Shown: positions 50,836 through 60,443 of the stretch, in pieces
Layout of the letters: every line of letters begins with the position of its first letter
How positions within the stretch are numbered: the first letter of the stretch is position 1
Assembly (NCBI GenBank): GCA_002737275.1
Contig: NSIG01000026.1
Location: 1-64,000, forward strand
Length of the DNA: 64,000 nt
Direction of reading: 5' to 3'
Origin: Opitutia bacterium
GTDB taxonomy: Bacteria; Verrucomicrobiota; Verrucomicrobiia; Opitutales; Opitutaceae
The notes under the pieces: generated by a model
Told to the model about the DNA's origin: nothing
Seen by the model: the letters and a program-made list of their open reading frames with translations, nothing else
The model's database searches: none
Position numbers and translations under genes: made by a program

Positions 50836-53800
50836 TTATTTGCCTCCGAGAAAGCGGTTCAGCAAGTCACCCGCGCCGCTCTTCTCGTAGGCTAACTTCA
50901 CGAGCGCCGATTGCAGCTCCGAGGTGTCCGGCTGGCCAAGCGAGCCGGTCACCCGCAAGGGCAGGTTGCTGCGAAAATAGCCGAGCTCATCCGGTTTTTC
51001 CGTTTCAAGGGCGGCGAGACTCTTAAGCAGTTTCCCCATCGTCCCGCGCGCCCCGAGCTTGAATTCCATCACGAGGGGCTGGGCGGCGAGTTCGAGCCCG
51101 ACCTTGGCGGCTATGCGGCCGGTACCCGCAAGCCGCAGCTCGGGCGCGATCAGCGTAAAATCCTTGAGCGTCAGGTTCAGCGCCGCGTCACGGGTGAACA
51201 CGACGTTGAGCTGATCATACTCAATCGCAGAGATCATTTTCGACAACGACGCCACCGCTTCGACTTTGCTCGCCGCATCGCTGATGTCCTTACGCCCCGT
51301 GAGCGCACCGGCCAAGTTACCGAGGGTCGCCAAGGTGGAGGCGGTTTTGGTCGTGGTCGCCACTTTCGAGGAGACGTCCGCCGCCAGGGCGCGAAACACG
51401 CCGCCCTTGCTCGTCAGCGCAAAATCACCCGCCGCACGTTGGCCGATTTCACCGAGATTGCGGGCGTTGCCCGTGACTTTGCTGGCGACGGTAAACTTTC
51501 CCTCCACCGTGGGCGGCTGGCCCGGATTCAGCGCTCGCAGAACCGGAGCCGGATCAAAATTGGTCACATCGAGATCAAGCGCGACGCCGTAAGGTTCCGG
51601 CGCGGTCGGCGTAAACGTGAGCCCGCCCTTCAGCTTGATTTCGCTGCCCTCGCCCAAACCGGCGCGCACGCCGACCAATTTGACCGCTCCGGCATCGATG
51701 CGGATCGTGCCGCCGATGTCGGCGACCTCAAATTTTTGAGCGTAAACGACTTTCTTGAGCGAAAGTGCGAGCTGCCCGCTCACCCCGCTCCAGACGGGTG
51801 CTGCGTCGCGACGGGCGGCCTGGGCCGCCGCAGCAGAATTTGCGGACGCCCCACCGGCAAACGGGGCCGCGAGGAGTTGGACGTCTTCGACGAAGACTTG
51901 GCTGCTCGTCAGTCGAGCGTCGATGGTCAGGCCGGCCGGCTTGGTCTGGAGCAGCGAACCGGCCAAAGTGAAATCGGATTGGCGGCCGTCGCGGGTGAGA
52001 AGCAGGGGCACGTTAAGGGCGATCTTGCCGTCAGCCCCGATGTCGGCGCGGACCTGAACGGAGATCGCCGGAATTTTTTCGCGACTGAGCTTCGGATCAG
52101 CCAGGAGGTCAGTGAGCGCGAGCGTGAGCTCGACCGAAGTCGCCGCTGCGACCGTGGCCACGAAACCACCCGACGCGTTACCGCTGACGATCCCCGCCAG
52201 GTTGGCCGCAGCGGGTTGGGCCAGAAGCGCGGGGAGACTGGAACTCCACTCGCCCGCCGTCTTGATCGGTTGATCCTTGCCCGTCAGTTGACCGGCCTTG
52301 GCTTTCAGCGCGAAGAGCTTGGTGCCGGCGCTTTGTACGGTGAGCGAAGTGACCTCGGCTTGCCAACCGGCTGGCGCGTAATCGGCCGACACATTTAACG
52401 CGAGATCGACCGCCTCCAACAGCGGTTCGCCGGCCTGCGCAAGCGTCAGCCCGCTGATCGAAAGCGGGACGCGGGGCCGGAGCGCCATGCCACCGTTGTT
52501 GGCCGTCGCTGCGAATTCACCTCGAAGATCACTGCCGGTGAGCGTAAGCCCCGGCAAAAACGGTTGTGCCCAAGCGAGCGGCAGTCCGTGCAGCGTGATC
52601 GCCACGAGTTCCCGTGCGGGATCGGCGACCTTCAGCTCGCCGGTCTTGGCGTTAAACTCGAAAGCTTGCAGAGACTGGATGGCCGCAACGGGTCGGGCGC
52701 CGGATAGTTCGGCCTTCAGTCGATCGATCCGAGTCGAGTCGCCACGTTGCGCGAGATCGAACTCCGCGAGCGCCCGGATCGCACCGATGGCGGCGAGCTC
52801 CGGCTTTAAAACCCCGAGCTGGTCAGCCTTCACGTCGAGCTGGCCGTGGGCGCGGATCTCGGCGAATGCGGTATCGGTCGAGAAGGTACCTTCGCCGGTG
52901 GCAGCAAACAGCGGGAGGGTGTGGCCCAAAGCAAACGGCGCGAGATCGGCCGAGCGCAGATCAATTTTCCACGAGCCGCCGAGGGTGCGGCTCGCGGCCG
53001 CAAGGTCGGCGGTGAGGGAGACAAGTGGTTGGGCTGGATTCGCGAACGTCAGGGTGTAGCTCTCACCACCGGGTGTGCGGGTGGCCGATATCACCGCGGA
53101 GAGAGTCACGCCCGCCGGAAACTGCGGTCCAACGGCCATCGCTTTTGGCTCAGCCGAAAAGCGGCTGAGCGTGCGGGCGGAATCCATCGTCACGACGAGC
53201 GTTGATTGCAGCATCACGTGGTTCATCGCAAAGTTTTCGCCGGTGAAAGAGGCGTTGAGGTCGAGTTTGAATCGCCCCTCTTGGCCGACGCCAAGACCGC
53301 CGCCCGCCAAGATCACCCGCGCCCGCGCGGCCGGTCCGCCGCCGGGCGCGGGCGGGAGAATCACTTCGCCTTCGAGATCTACGCCGTCCAACGCCAAATC
53401 GACCGGAAGCCGCAACTGCCCGAGCACGCCAGCAAACGCCCGCGCTACGGCCGCTTGATTTGCCGCGACCACCGAATTTGGCGTCGCAGGCAGCGGCGTC
53501 GCAGCTCCGCCGGGTGCTGGTGCGAGGTGGGTCGGAGACGTGCGCGCCGAGAGTGGCGCCGCGGTTTTGCTGAGATCAATGGTCCAACCTCGGGCGGTCA
53601 GTTTACCGACGCTTACTTTTTGCGAGAAACCTGCGGCGATGATCGGGAACTCGACCGACAGTGAAGGAACCGTCAGGACCGCGCCGTTGATCTCGGCGCG
53701 CAATGCTTTGACCTCGGCCCGGTCAAGTCCGATCGCAACGGACGCCCACGTCGCCTTTACCGACGGTTGGCCGGCAAGAATTTTTCTAGCGGCCCAAGTC

Positions 53801-53892
53801 TGCACCCCGGAATTGAAGGCGAGCCCGATAGTCACCAGCGTGAGGACCGTGGAGACACCGAGAGAAATTAGCAGGATACGAGCCGGCTTCAT
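50836..53892 (-). CDS. Large AsmA family protein
   Basis: A 1018-residue protein with one N-terminal transmembrane helix (about 5-27: ILLISLGVSTVLTLVTIGLAF) and a long beta-rich periplasmic part made of repeated short strands, as in AsmA/TamB/YhdP-type proteins. The C-terminal region NLTLKDFTLIAPELRLAGTGRIAAK is typical of the AsmA C-terminal domain. Such proteins span the envelope and move phospholipids to the outer membrane. It lies 139 bases downstream of tolC on the same strand; co-transcription with the efflux operon is possible. Confidence 0.8.
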   Translation of the reverse strand: MKPARILLISLGVSTVLTLVTIGLAFNSGVQTWAARKILAGQPSVKATWASVAIGLDRAEVKALRAEINGAVLTVPSLSVEFPIIAAGFSQKVSVGKLTARGWTIDLSKTAAPLSARTSPTHLAPAPGGAATPLPATPNSVVAANQAAVARAFAGVLGQLRLPVDLALDGVDLEGEVILPPAPGGGPAARARVILAGGGLGVGQEGRFKLDLNASFTGENFAMNHVMLQSTLVVTMDSARTLSRFSAEPKAMAVGPQFPAGVTLSAVISATRTPGGESYTLTFANPAQPLVSLTADLAAASRTLGGSWKIDLRSADLAPFALGHTLPLFAATGEGTFSTDTAFAEIRAHGQLDVKADQLGVLKPELAAIGAIRALAEFDLAQRGDSTRIDRLKAELSGARPVAAIQSLQAFEFNAKTGELKVADPARELVAITLHGLPLAWAQPFLPGLTLTGSDLRGEFAATANNGGMALRPRVPLSISGLTLAQAGEPLLEAVDLALNVSADYAPAGWQAEVTSLTVQSAGTKLFALKAKAGQLTGKDQPIKTAGEWSSSLPALLAQPAAANLAGIVSGNASGGFVATVAAATSVELTLALTDLLADPKLSREKIPAISVQVRADIGADGKIALNVPLLLTRDGRQSDFTLAGSLLQTKPAGLTIDARLTSSQVFVEDVQLLAAPFAGGASANSAAAAQAARRDAAPVWSGVSGQLALSLKKVVYAQKFEVADIGGTIRIDAGAVKLVGVRAGLGEGSEIKLKGGLTFTPTAPEPYGVALDLDVTNFDPAPVLRALNPGQPPTVEGKFTVASKVTGNARNLGEIGQRAAGDFALTSKGGVFRALAADVSSKVATTTKTASTLATLGNLAGALTGRKDISDAASKVEAVASLSKMISAIEYDQLNVVFTRDAALNLTLKDFTLIAPELRLAGTGRIAAKVGLELAAQPLVMEFKLGARGTMGKLLKSLAALETEKPDELGYFRSNLPLRVTGSLGQPDTSELQSALVKLAYEKSGAGDLLNRFLGGK

Positions 53893-54031
53893 GGGATAGA
53901 GGAAGAACCCGGGGGCCGATCAGGAGTTGCAAGCCGCCGGAAGTTTGAGGAGCAAAATGTGCTAGATTATCGCGGCACGGAGACAAACTGCGGGGCCATC
54001 AAGGCGAGGTGAGACCGGCGCCTCGCGCCGC

Positions 54032-55354
54032 TTAGTTGGCCAACAGCGCATCGGGCAAACCGACGGCTTTGCGGACTTGGGCGACCGCGACATTGTAGCT
54101 GTAGAATGATTGAATTTGGTTGGTGCGGGCCGTGGTGAGATCGACCTGAGATTGAAGCACATCGAGCTGGGTCGCCGTGCCCGCACCATAGCGGGCATTG
54201 GCCAGCCGGAGACTTTCCTCGGCCTGCGCCACTACTTTCTGTGAGGCCTCGGCCAGCTCCGTGGCCTCTTGCAACGACGAGAGCGCACGGCGGACTTCAA
54301 CGTCGATCGCGAAGGACTGCTCGTTGAGCCCGAGGCGGGATTGCTCAACGGCTGAGCGGGCTTGGGCGACGCGGCCGTTGGTGGCAGCGCCGTCGAAGAT
54401 ATTCCACTGCGACTGCACGCCCACGAGCCAGCCGTCCCTGGAATCGCCCAAGGCATCGGTCGTGCCTTTGCGCAATTGCCAGCCGCCATAGGCGGAAACT
54501 CCTGGGTAGCGGTTGGCTTTCGCCGTCGTCACCGAGGTTTCTCGAGCGTCAACGAGCTTGGCGAGCCGGGCGAGTTCGGGGCGACTGGCACGCGCGGCGT
54601 CGAGTGAGGCCTGAAGCTCAAACGTCACGGGGACAAAATCGAGCGTGCCGGCAAACTCCGGGACCTTGCGGAGCGTTTCGGAGGTGCTGGTGACAAAGCC
54701 GAGCGCTTGGCGCAGCGCCTCGATCGCGAGGCGGTGGGTGTTGCGCGCGGTGATGAGCGGCACTTGGGCGTTCGCGAGAGCGACCTCGGCGCGAAGTTTC
54801 TCGAAGGCCGAAACGGCGCCGGCGTCAAAGCGGTCGGTGGCGTTCTTGAGCTGCTGGCGGAGCAATTCGGCGTTGGACTCCTGGACCTTGATTTTCTCCT
54901 TGGCCAAAAGGATGTCGTAGAATTTAACCCGGACATTGAGGAGCGCGTCGTTGATCACGGCTTTGAGTTCGAGGAGGGCAGCCTCGCGGGAGAGCTCCGA
55001 GCTCTTGACCGCCGAGCGGACGCCGCCGCCGGAGAAGAGCGTCTGGCTCGCAGTGATGCTGAGATTCCACGCGCGATCAGAAGTCGGAAAGGTCTGGGAC
55101 AGCGTCTCGTCGTTGAGCTGATAGCTGCCGGCGGCTGAGACGTTGGGAATGGCGCGGGCCCTCACTTCGACGACGACGCCCTCCTGTTGCTTGATGCGCT
55201 CACGCGCTTGGCGAATTGAGAAGTTATTTTCGACGGCGAAGCGCAACGCCGTCGGGAGGTCGAGCGTCTCGGGGATACCCTGCATCGGAGCCGGCTGGGC
55301 CGAAACCAATGCGGTCGCAAATAACAGAGTGGTGATAGAACGGAGCGTTTTCAT
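54032..55354 (-). CDS. TolC family outer membrane efflux protein
   Basis: A 440-residue TolC-type protein with signal peptide (MKTLRSITTLLFATALVSAQ). It shows the internal duplication typical of outer membrane efflux proteins, with long amphipathic helices (NAELLRQQLKNATDRFDAGAVSAFEKLRAEVALANAQVP and the parallel EESLRLANARYGAGTATQLDVLQSQVDLTTART). As last gene of marR-MFP-RND-tolC it supplies the outer membrane channel. It begins 12 bases after the RND gene. Confidence 0.92.
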   Translation of the reverse strand: MKTLRSITTLLFATALVSAQPAPMQGIPETLDLPTALRFAVENNFSIRQARERIKQQEGVVVEVRARAIPNVSAAGSYQLNDETLSQTFPTSDRAWNLSITASQTLFSGGGVRSAVKSSELSREAALLELKAVINDALLNVRVKFYDILLAKEKIKVQESNAELLRQQLKNATDRFDAGAVSAFEKLRAEVALANAQVPLITARNTHRLAIEALRQALGFVTSTSETLRKVPEFAGTLDFVPVTFELQASLDAARASRPELARLAKLVDARETSVTTAKANRYPGVSAYGGWQLRKGTTDALGDSRDGWLVGVQSQWNIFDGAATNGRVAQARSAVEQSRLGLNEQSFAIDVEVRRALSSLQEATELAEASQKVVAQAEESLRLANARYGAGTATQLDVLQSQVDLTTARTNQIQSFYSYNVAVAQVRKAVGLPDALLAN

Positions 55355-55366
55355 AGCTACAGAAGA

Positions 55367-58300
55367 TTAGTTCGCGTGAACCGGAGTGGCCGCAACCTCG
55401 GGAGCGTGAATGCGCTCCTTGGCGCGGTCGCGGGCGATTAACATGTAAAAGGCTGGCACCACGTAGAGGGTGAAGACCGTGCCGACCGCCATCCCCACGA
55501 CCAGCACCCAGCCGATGCTGTTACGGGCCGCCGCACCGGGGCCCGTCACGAAAATCAGCATAAGGTGACCGAAAACGGTCGCCGCCGATGTCATCAACAC
55601 CGGGCGAAGACGGGTGGCCGCGGCCCGGCGAATCGCGACAATCTTAGCGACCCCTTCTGCTTGCAGGCCGTTGGCAAACTCAACGATGAGAATGCCGTTC
55701 TTCGCGATCAAGCCGACGAGGGTGATCAGACCGATCTGCGAGTAGATGTTGAGCGTAGTTTTCCAAAGGAAGATCGGCAACATTGCCCCGACGATCGCGA
55801 GCGGCACCGACCCGAGCAAAATAATGAAAGGATCGCGGAAGCTGTTAAATTGGGCCGCGAGCACGAGGAAGATGAGCAGGCCTGCCATCGCGAACGCCTT
55901 CCACAGGGCATCGCCCTCGGTGCGGAGTTGCCGCGACTGCCCACCATAGTCGATCGAGTAACCGGACGGGAGAATTTCGGCGGCCTTGGCCTCGAGCTTC
56001 TTGAGTGCGAGGTCGATGCTCGGACCGACCCCGGTGATCTTGACGGCGTTGAGCTGCTGAAACCGGTTCAGCGTGCGCGGCTGCACGGTGTGGTTGAGGG
56101 TGGCCAAAGTATCGAGACTGACCAGTTGGCCGTTGGGTCCACGCAGCTGATAGTCGAGCAATTGCTCGGCGTTGAGTCGCTCTCCGCGCTCGACCTGGGG
56201 TATCACCCGGTAACTGCGGCCATCGTTGACGAAACGATTCGCGTAGCCGCCACCCAACATGGAACCGAGATCGCGGGCCACGTCGGTGAGATTTAGGCCC
56301 ATCGAGGCAACCTTGTCCTTGTCGATCTCGACCGAAACCTGGGGTAGGTCGAACTTAAGATCGCTGTCGGCGAAATAGAACGTCGGGGCTGCGTTGGGGG
56401 CGTTGGCTTCCGTATTGGCGTAGAGGACCAACTGGTCGGCATACTCCATCATTTCTTTGTGGTCCGCCGTGGAGCGCAGGACGAATTCAATCGGGAATTG
56501 ACCGCCGGCCGGCAACGGCTCGGGTGTGGTCACGATGACATTCATGCCGACGATGGAGGCCGCCGGCCCCTGCAGGGATTCCTGAATTTGAATCGAGGAA
56601 CGCGTGCGTTCCGACCAAGGCTTCAAGATTACGCCCGAGAAACCGAAATTGGCGCCGGTAATCTGGAACGAGTTCTCATACTCAGGGAAACTGGTGAACA
56701 TTTTCTGCACCTCTCCCGCAAACATCACGTTTTGATCGATCGTCGAAGTGGGCGATGGCAGCAAAATACTGAAGACCACGCCTTGGTCCTCCTTTGGCGC
56801 GAGTTCACGTTGGGCGAACATCAGAAACGGAACGAGCAAGAGCGTGAGCAAAATCGCCGCAGTGATAGTCACAGGCACCCAGCCGAGACTCGCGCCGATC
56901 ATCCGTTCGTAGCGATCGCGCACCCGCTCAAACAGCCGGTTGATCGCGCCGCCCAACCCGCCCTGATGGCCCGAGGCTTGGGGTTTCAATAAATAAGCGC
57001 TCATCATCGGCGAGAGCGTGAGGGCGACGAAACCCGAGACGGTCACCGCGCCGGCGAGGGTCATCGCAAACTCGCGGAAGAGTGCCCCCGTCAAACCGCC
57101 TTGGAACGCGATCGGCGCGTAAACGGCAGCGAGCGTGATCGTCATGGAGATAACGGGACCGACGAGCTCGCGGGCACCGAGGATCGCCGCGTCCACCGGA
57201 GACTTCCCTTCGGCGATGTGGCGCTCGATATTTTCAACGACGACGATCGCGTCGTCGACGACGATCCCGACCGCCAAAACGATCGCGAGGAGCGTGAGCA
57301 GGTTGATCGAAAACCCAAACGCATGCATGAGCGCCATCGCACCGACCAACGAAAGCGGCATGGCGACGATCGGAATCAACACCGAGCGGAACGAACCCAT
57401 GAACAGGAAAATCACGATCATCACAATGATCAGCGTCTCGATCAGCGTCGTAAGAATCTCCTTCAACGCGTCGTCGATGTATTTGCTGGCGTCGTACGCG
57501 ATCTTAACGTTCAGACCGGCCGGCAGGGCGCGCTCGATCTCGGGCACGACGGCGCGGACGCTTTTGATCACTTCAACCGTGCTGTCGGTCGGCAAGACCC
57601 AGATGCCCATGAACGTCGCGGCCTGGCCGCCGAACCGGACCTCCGTGTTGTAGTCTTCGGCACCGAGCACGACCTCGGCGATGTCGGAGAGGCGGATGAT
57701 CGTGCCGTTACGCTCAGCGACGACGAGTTTCTTGAAGTCGTCCACATTCTTGAGGTCGGTGTTGGCGACGAGGCTCATGCTGAGCATCGAGCCTTTGGTC
57801 GAACCGACCGCGGCGAGCGCGTTGTTATTTTGCAGGGCGACGCGGACCTCGGCCGGGCTGATACCACGGGCGGCAAGTTCGGCCGGCTTCAACCAGACGC
57901 GCATCGCGAATACCCGGCCGCCGAGCACGTCGGCGCGTTGCACGCCTTTGACCGAGGAGAGCCTTGGCTGCACCATGCGGTTCAAATAATCGGTGATCTG
58001 GTTCTGATCGAGCGTGTCAGAGTAGAAACTCAGGTAAGCGGAGGCGAATTGGCTGTCGGCGGTCTCGACGTTGATCGTCGGCGTCTCGGCTCCCGCAGGC
58101 AGTTCGCTGCGGACCTGGTTGATCTTGGCGCTGACCTGGGCCAGCGCCGCGTTGGTGTCGTAGTTGAGCCGGAGAAAAACTTTGATCGTGCTGATGCCGG
58201 CGCCGCTCGTGGATTCGATGTAGTCGATGCCATCGGCGCTGGAGATGACGCGCTCAAGCTGCGTGGTGATGTAGCCGCGCACGGTATCAGCGCTGGCACC

Positions 58301-58465
58301 GTAGTAGATCGTGGTGACATTGACCACCGCGCTGTCGCTGCGCGGATACTGGCGGGTGTTCAGCTTGGTGTAGGCGGCGATGCCGATGACTAAGATGACA
58401 ATGTTCACCACCAGCGCGATGACCGGCTTGCGGATGAACAGATCGGTGAAACTTTTGTTAAGCAT
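55367..58465 (-). CDS. RND efflux pump inner membrane permease (HAE1/AcrB type)
   Basis: A 1032-residue RND transporter of standard length with twelve predicted membrane helices. Seen: N-terminal FIRKPVIALVVNIVILVIG, the proton-relay Asp pair in VGIVVDDAIVVVENIERHI of TM4, and the repeat of this layout in the second half (LVGLIAKNGILIVEFANGLQ). It exports drugs or other hydrophobic molecules using proton flux, with the MFP and TolC partners encoded around it. The ATG at 58465 (MLNKSFTDLFIRKPV) is chosen; the upstream frame is antisense-like. Confidence 0.95.
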   Translation of the reverse strand: MLNKSFTDLFIRKPVIALVVNIVILVIGIAAYTKLNTRQYPRSDSAVVNVTTIYYGASADTVRGYITTQLERVISSADGIDYIESTSGAGISTIKVFLRLNYDTNAALAQVSAKINQVRSELPAGAETPTINVETADSQFASAYLSFYSDTLDQNQITDYLNRMVQPRLSSVKGVQRADVLGGRVFAMRVWLKPAELAARGISPAEVRVALQNNNALAAVGSTKGSMLSMSLVANTDLKNVDDFKKLVVAERNGTIIRLSDIAEVVLGAEDYNTEVRFGGQAATFMGIWVLPTDSTVEVIKSVRAVVPEIERALPAGLNVKIAYDASKYIDDALKEILTTLIETLIIVMIVIFLFMGSFRSVLIPIVAMPLSLVGAMALMHAFGFSINLLTLLAIVLAVGIVVDDAIVVVENIERHIAEGKSPVDAAILGARELVGPVISMTITLAAVYAPIAFQGGLTGALFREFAMTLAGAVTVSGFVALTLSPMMSAYLLKPQASGHQGGLGGAINRLFERVRDRYERMIGASLGWVPVTITAAILLTLLLVPFLMFAQRELAPKEDQGVVFSILLPSPTSTIDQNVMFAGEVQKMFTSFPEYENSFQITGANFGFSGVILKPWSERTRSSIQIQESLQGPAASIVGMNVIVTTPEPLPAGGQFPIEFVLRSTADHKEMMEYADQLVLYANTEANAPNAAPTFYFADSDLKFDLPQVSVEIDKDKVASMGLNLTDVARDLGSMLGGGYANRFVNDGRSYRVIPQVERGERLNAEQLLDYQLRGPNGQLVSLDTLATLNHTVQPRTLNRFQQLNAVKITGVGPSIDLALKKLEAKAAEILPSGYSIDYGGQSRQLRTEGDALWKAFAMAGLLIFLVLAAQFNSFRDPFIILLGSVPLAIVGAMLPIFLWKTTLNIYSQIGLITLVGLIAKNGILIVEFANGLQAEGVAKIVAIRRAAATRLRPVLMTSAATVFGHLMLIFVTGPGAAARNSIGWVLVVGMAVGTVFTLYVVPAFYMLIARDRAKERIHAPEVAATPVHAN

Positions 58466-58493
58466 GACGGGGAGGCGAGAGAACGGACGCCGA

Positions 58494-59612
58494 TCAGGTG
58501 TTGGCGGGCTTCGGCGTCGCGGAGGCGGAGGGCTGGGCCGCGTTATTGACCTGCACATGTGAGCCGTTGCGAAGTTTGAAAACTCCCGCAGAGACGACCT
58601 GCTCGCCGGGCTTGACCCCGCCCTCGATGGCCACGAGGTCACCGCGAGTAGCGCCGAGCTTCACGACCTGTTGACGCACCCCGAGATACTCTTTTCCGCC
58701 GGCGTCTTTCATTTTCTCGATCACGTAAACGGAGTTTCCGTAGGGAGCGTAGGCGATGGCCGTGGCCGGCAACACGACTTGCGGCTCCCCCACCGGCAGC
58801 TCGACCTCGACTTGGACAAACATGCCGGAACGCAGGCGTTCGCCGGGATTGGCCAGAAGAGCCTGCACCCCGATATTGCGTGTGCTCGGATCGACCTCGG
58901 AGTTGATCGCCACGACTTTGCCGGGGTAAGGAGCCGGGAAGGAATCAACCTTGGCCATCACGTTCTGGCCGACGCTGAGCGAGGCAAGGTGGCGCTGCGG
59001 AATCGTGAAATTCACATAGATCGGATCGAGCTTCTGCAGCGGAACTAGCAGGCGCCCACGCGCGACGTGTTGACCGAGGTTGACCTGCCGGATGCCGACG
59101 CGGCCGTCGAACGGAGCGCGGATGAACTTCCGTTCGATCGAGGCCTTCAACGCCGCCACATCGGCATTGGACTGGGCGAGCTGGGCCGCCGCCGTATCGA
59201 ACTCGGCTTTGCTGATCGTGTTCTTGGAAATTAGCTCGGCGGTGCGTTCGCTTTGGATTTTCGCCAGCGCCGCGCGCGCCTCCAGCGAGACGAGCTGGGC
59301 CGCCTCGACGGTGGTATCGATTTCAAAAAGCAAATCGCCTGCCTTGACCGAAGTTCCGTTTTCGGTCGCAACCCGGACGATGATACCCTCGGCGTCCGCG
59401 GCGATCGTGACACCCTCCACCGGGGCGAGCGTTCCGATGATGCCGATGACCGGTTGCCAAGCCACGGCCTTCGCCTCGTAGGAGCTCACCGAGCTTGGCG
59501 GTTGCTCGTGCGACATCCCGGACTTGGCTTTGATCTGGGAAACTTTGACCGCACCCAGGGCGAGCGCGACGACGGCGAAGCCGCCAATGGCGATGATGAA
59601 TTTCTTAATCAT
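58494..59612 (-). CDS. RND efflux periplasmic adaptor (membrane fusion protein)
   Basis: A 372-residue HlyD/AcrA-type adaptor. It has an N-terminal membrane anchor (MIKKFIIAIGGFAVVALALG), a split lipoyl domain (DAEGIIVRVATENGTSVKAGDLLFEID and FIRAPFDGRVGIRQVNLGQHV), a short alpha-hairpin (about 130-170), a beta-barrel and a C-terminal MP domain. It links the RND permease and TolC channel. The start at 59612 lies 40 bases after the marR stop codon; 28 bases separate it from the permease. Confidence 0.93.
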   Translation of the reverse strand: MIKKFIIAIGGFAVVALALGAVKVSQIKAKSGMSHEQPPSSVSSYEAKAVAWQPVIGIIGTLAPVEGVTIAADAEGIIVRVATENGTSVKAGDLLFEIDTTVEAAQLVSLEARAALAKIQSERTAELISKNTISKAEFDTAAAQLAQSNADVAALKASIERKFIRAPFDGRVGIRQVNLGQHVARGRLLVPLQKLDPIYVNFTIPQRHLASLSVGQNVMAKVDSFPAPYPGKVVAINSEVDPSTRNIGVQALLANPGERLRSGMFVQVEVELPVGEPQVVLPATAIAYAPYGNSVYVIEKMKDAGGKEYLGVRQQVVKLGATRGDLVAIEGGVKPGEQVVSAGVFKLRNGSHVQVNNAAQPSASATPKPANT

Positions 59613-59652
59613 AATAAATAGGAGTCGATTGAAGGGAGTTGGGTAAGTTGGC

Positions 59653-60246
59653 TCAGCAGATGACAGGCGGACCGCGCGCCGGCTCGGTTGCCGGGACGGA
59701 AATCTCACTCGCATTTTCGAGGACCTTAGTCAGCAAACGAACGAGCGTCTTTCGCTCGCTCTCCGAGAGTGGGGCCATGATCCGCGTCATCAGTTTAAAG
59801 TGGTCTGGTAAGATACCGACCAGAAAACGCTCGGCTTTCCCGGTGAGCAGCACCGACATCATTCGTCGGTCCGTCGGATTTGGTTCACGGCGAACGAATC
59901 CGTCCCGTTCGAGGGTATCAATCAGCCCCGTCATCGTGGCCCGGGCCACACCCGCCGCATCGGCTAATTCGGCCGGCGTTCGCGGACCGTTCGAACAATC
60001 GCCGCCGCCGTGGGCCGCGTCAATCCGGCGTTGAGCCGGATTCCACAGCAGCATCAGCACGCCAAAGCGGCCATGGGAGATGCCGCGCACTGCGAGATCG
60101 TTCTCTACCAGGGAAAACACCTCGTCGCTCGTCCGCAGCAAATGCAAAAACGCCTCGCAGGCCGAGGGATCCAAATCAGGAAATTCCTTAGCCCCTTCCA
60201 GCAGACACTCGTAGCGCGGCAAGTCCTTTAATAACAGGAGCGGCAT
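59653..60246 (-). CDS. MarR family transcriptional regulator of the efflux operon
   Basis: A 197-residue MarR-type regulator, first gene of the efflux operon. The winged helix-turn-helix (about 80-130) reads PRTPAELADAAGVARATMTG and LIDTLERDGFVRREPNPTDRR. Residues 1-40 form an N-terminal helical part longer than usual. MarR proteins repress their operon until a ligand binds. A dyad GTTAG-GAGG-CTAAC overlaps its -10 box, supporting autorepression of the whole operon. Confidence 0.92.
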   Translation of the reverse strand: MPLLLLKDLPRYECLLEGAKEFPDLDPSACEAFLHLLRTSDEVFSLVENDLAVRGISHGRFGVLMLLWNPAQRRIDAAHGGGDCSNGPRTPAELADAAGVARATMTGLIDTLERDGFVRREPNPTDRRMMSVLLTGKAERFLVGILPDHFKLMTRIMAPLSESERKTLVRLLTKVLENASEISVPATEPARGPPVIC

Positions 60247-60285
60247 AGAGAATGTGGGCCGGGAAGAACCATGAAGCGGAGGATG

Positions 60286-60303
60286 GTTAGGAGGCTAACT
60301 ATA
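60286..60303 (-). promoter_or_regulatory. MarR operator overlapping the -10 box of the efflux operon
   Basis: GTTAGGAGGCTAAC (60286-60299) is a perfect 5+4+5 dyad (GTTAG/CTAAC), a typical MarR-type half-site pair. It overlaps a TATAGT -10 box on the minus strand (60298-60303), about 50 bases before the marR ATG. Binding would block RNA polymerase. Confidence 0.7.
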
Positions 60304-60374
60304 AAAGCAAGCGCCCGATGTAGAAAGAAACGGAAACCCCGAAACAGCGCGAGCTACCCGGGCCTAGGCCGCGC

Positions 60375-60414
60375 CAAAAACGAAAGGCCCCTCTCGATCT
60401 CCCGAGAGAGGGGC
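60375..60414 (-). terminator. Terminator after tkt
   Basis: On the minus strand GCCCCTCTC and GAGAGGGGC form a 9-bp stem followed by CTTTCGTTTTT. It lies about 30 bases after the tkt stop and before the marR promoter. Confidence 0.7.
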
Positions 60415-60443
60415 GGTCGTCCGCTAAAAAACCTGCGCGAGAA

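Noticed and set aside
57101-58393. 430-codon plus-strand open frame
   Set aside because: Antisense to the RND permease; Asp/Arg/His-rich composition is a mirror of membrane-helix codons.
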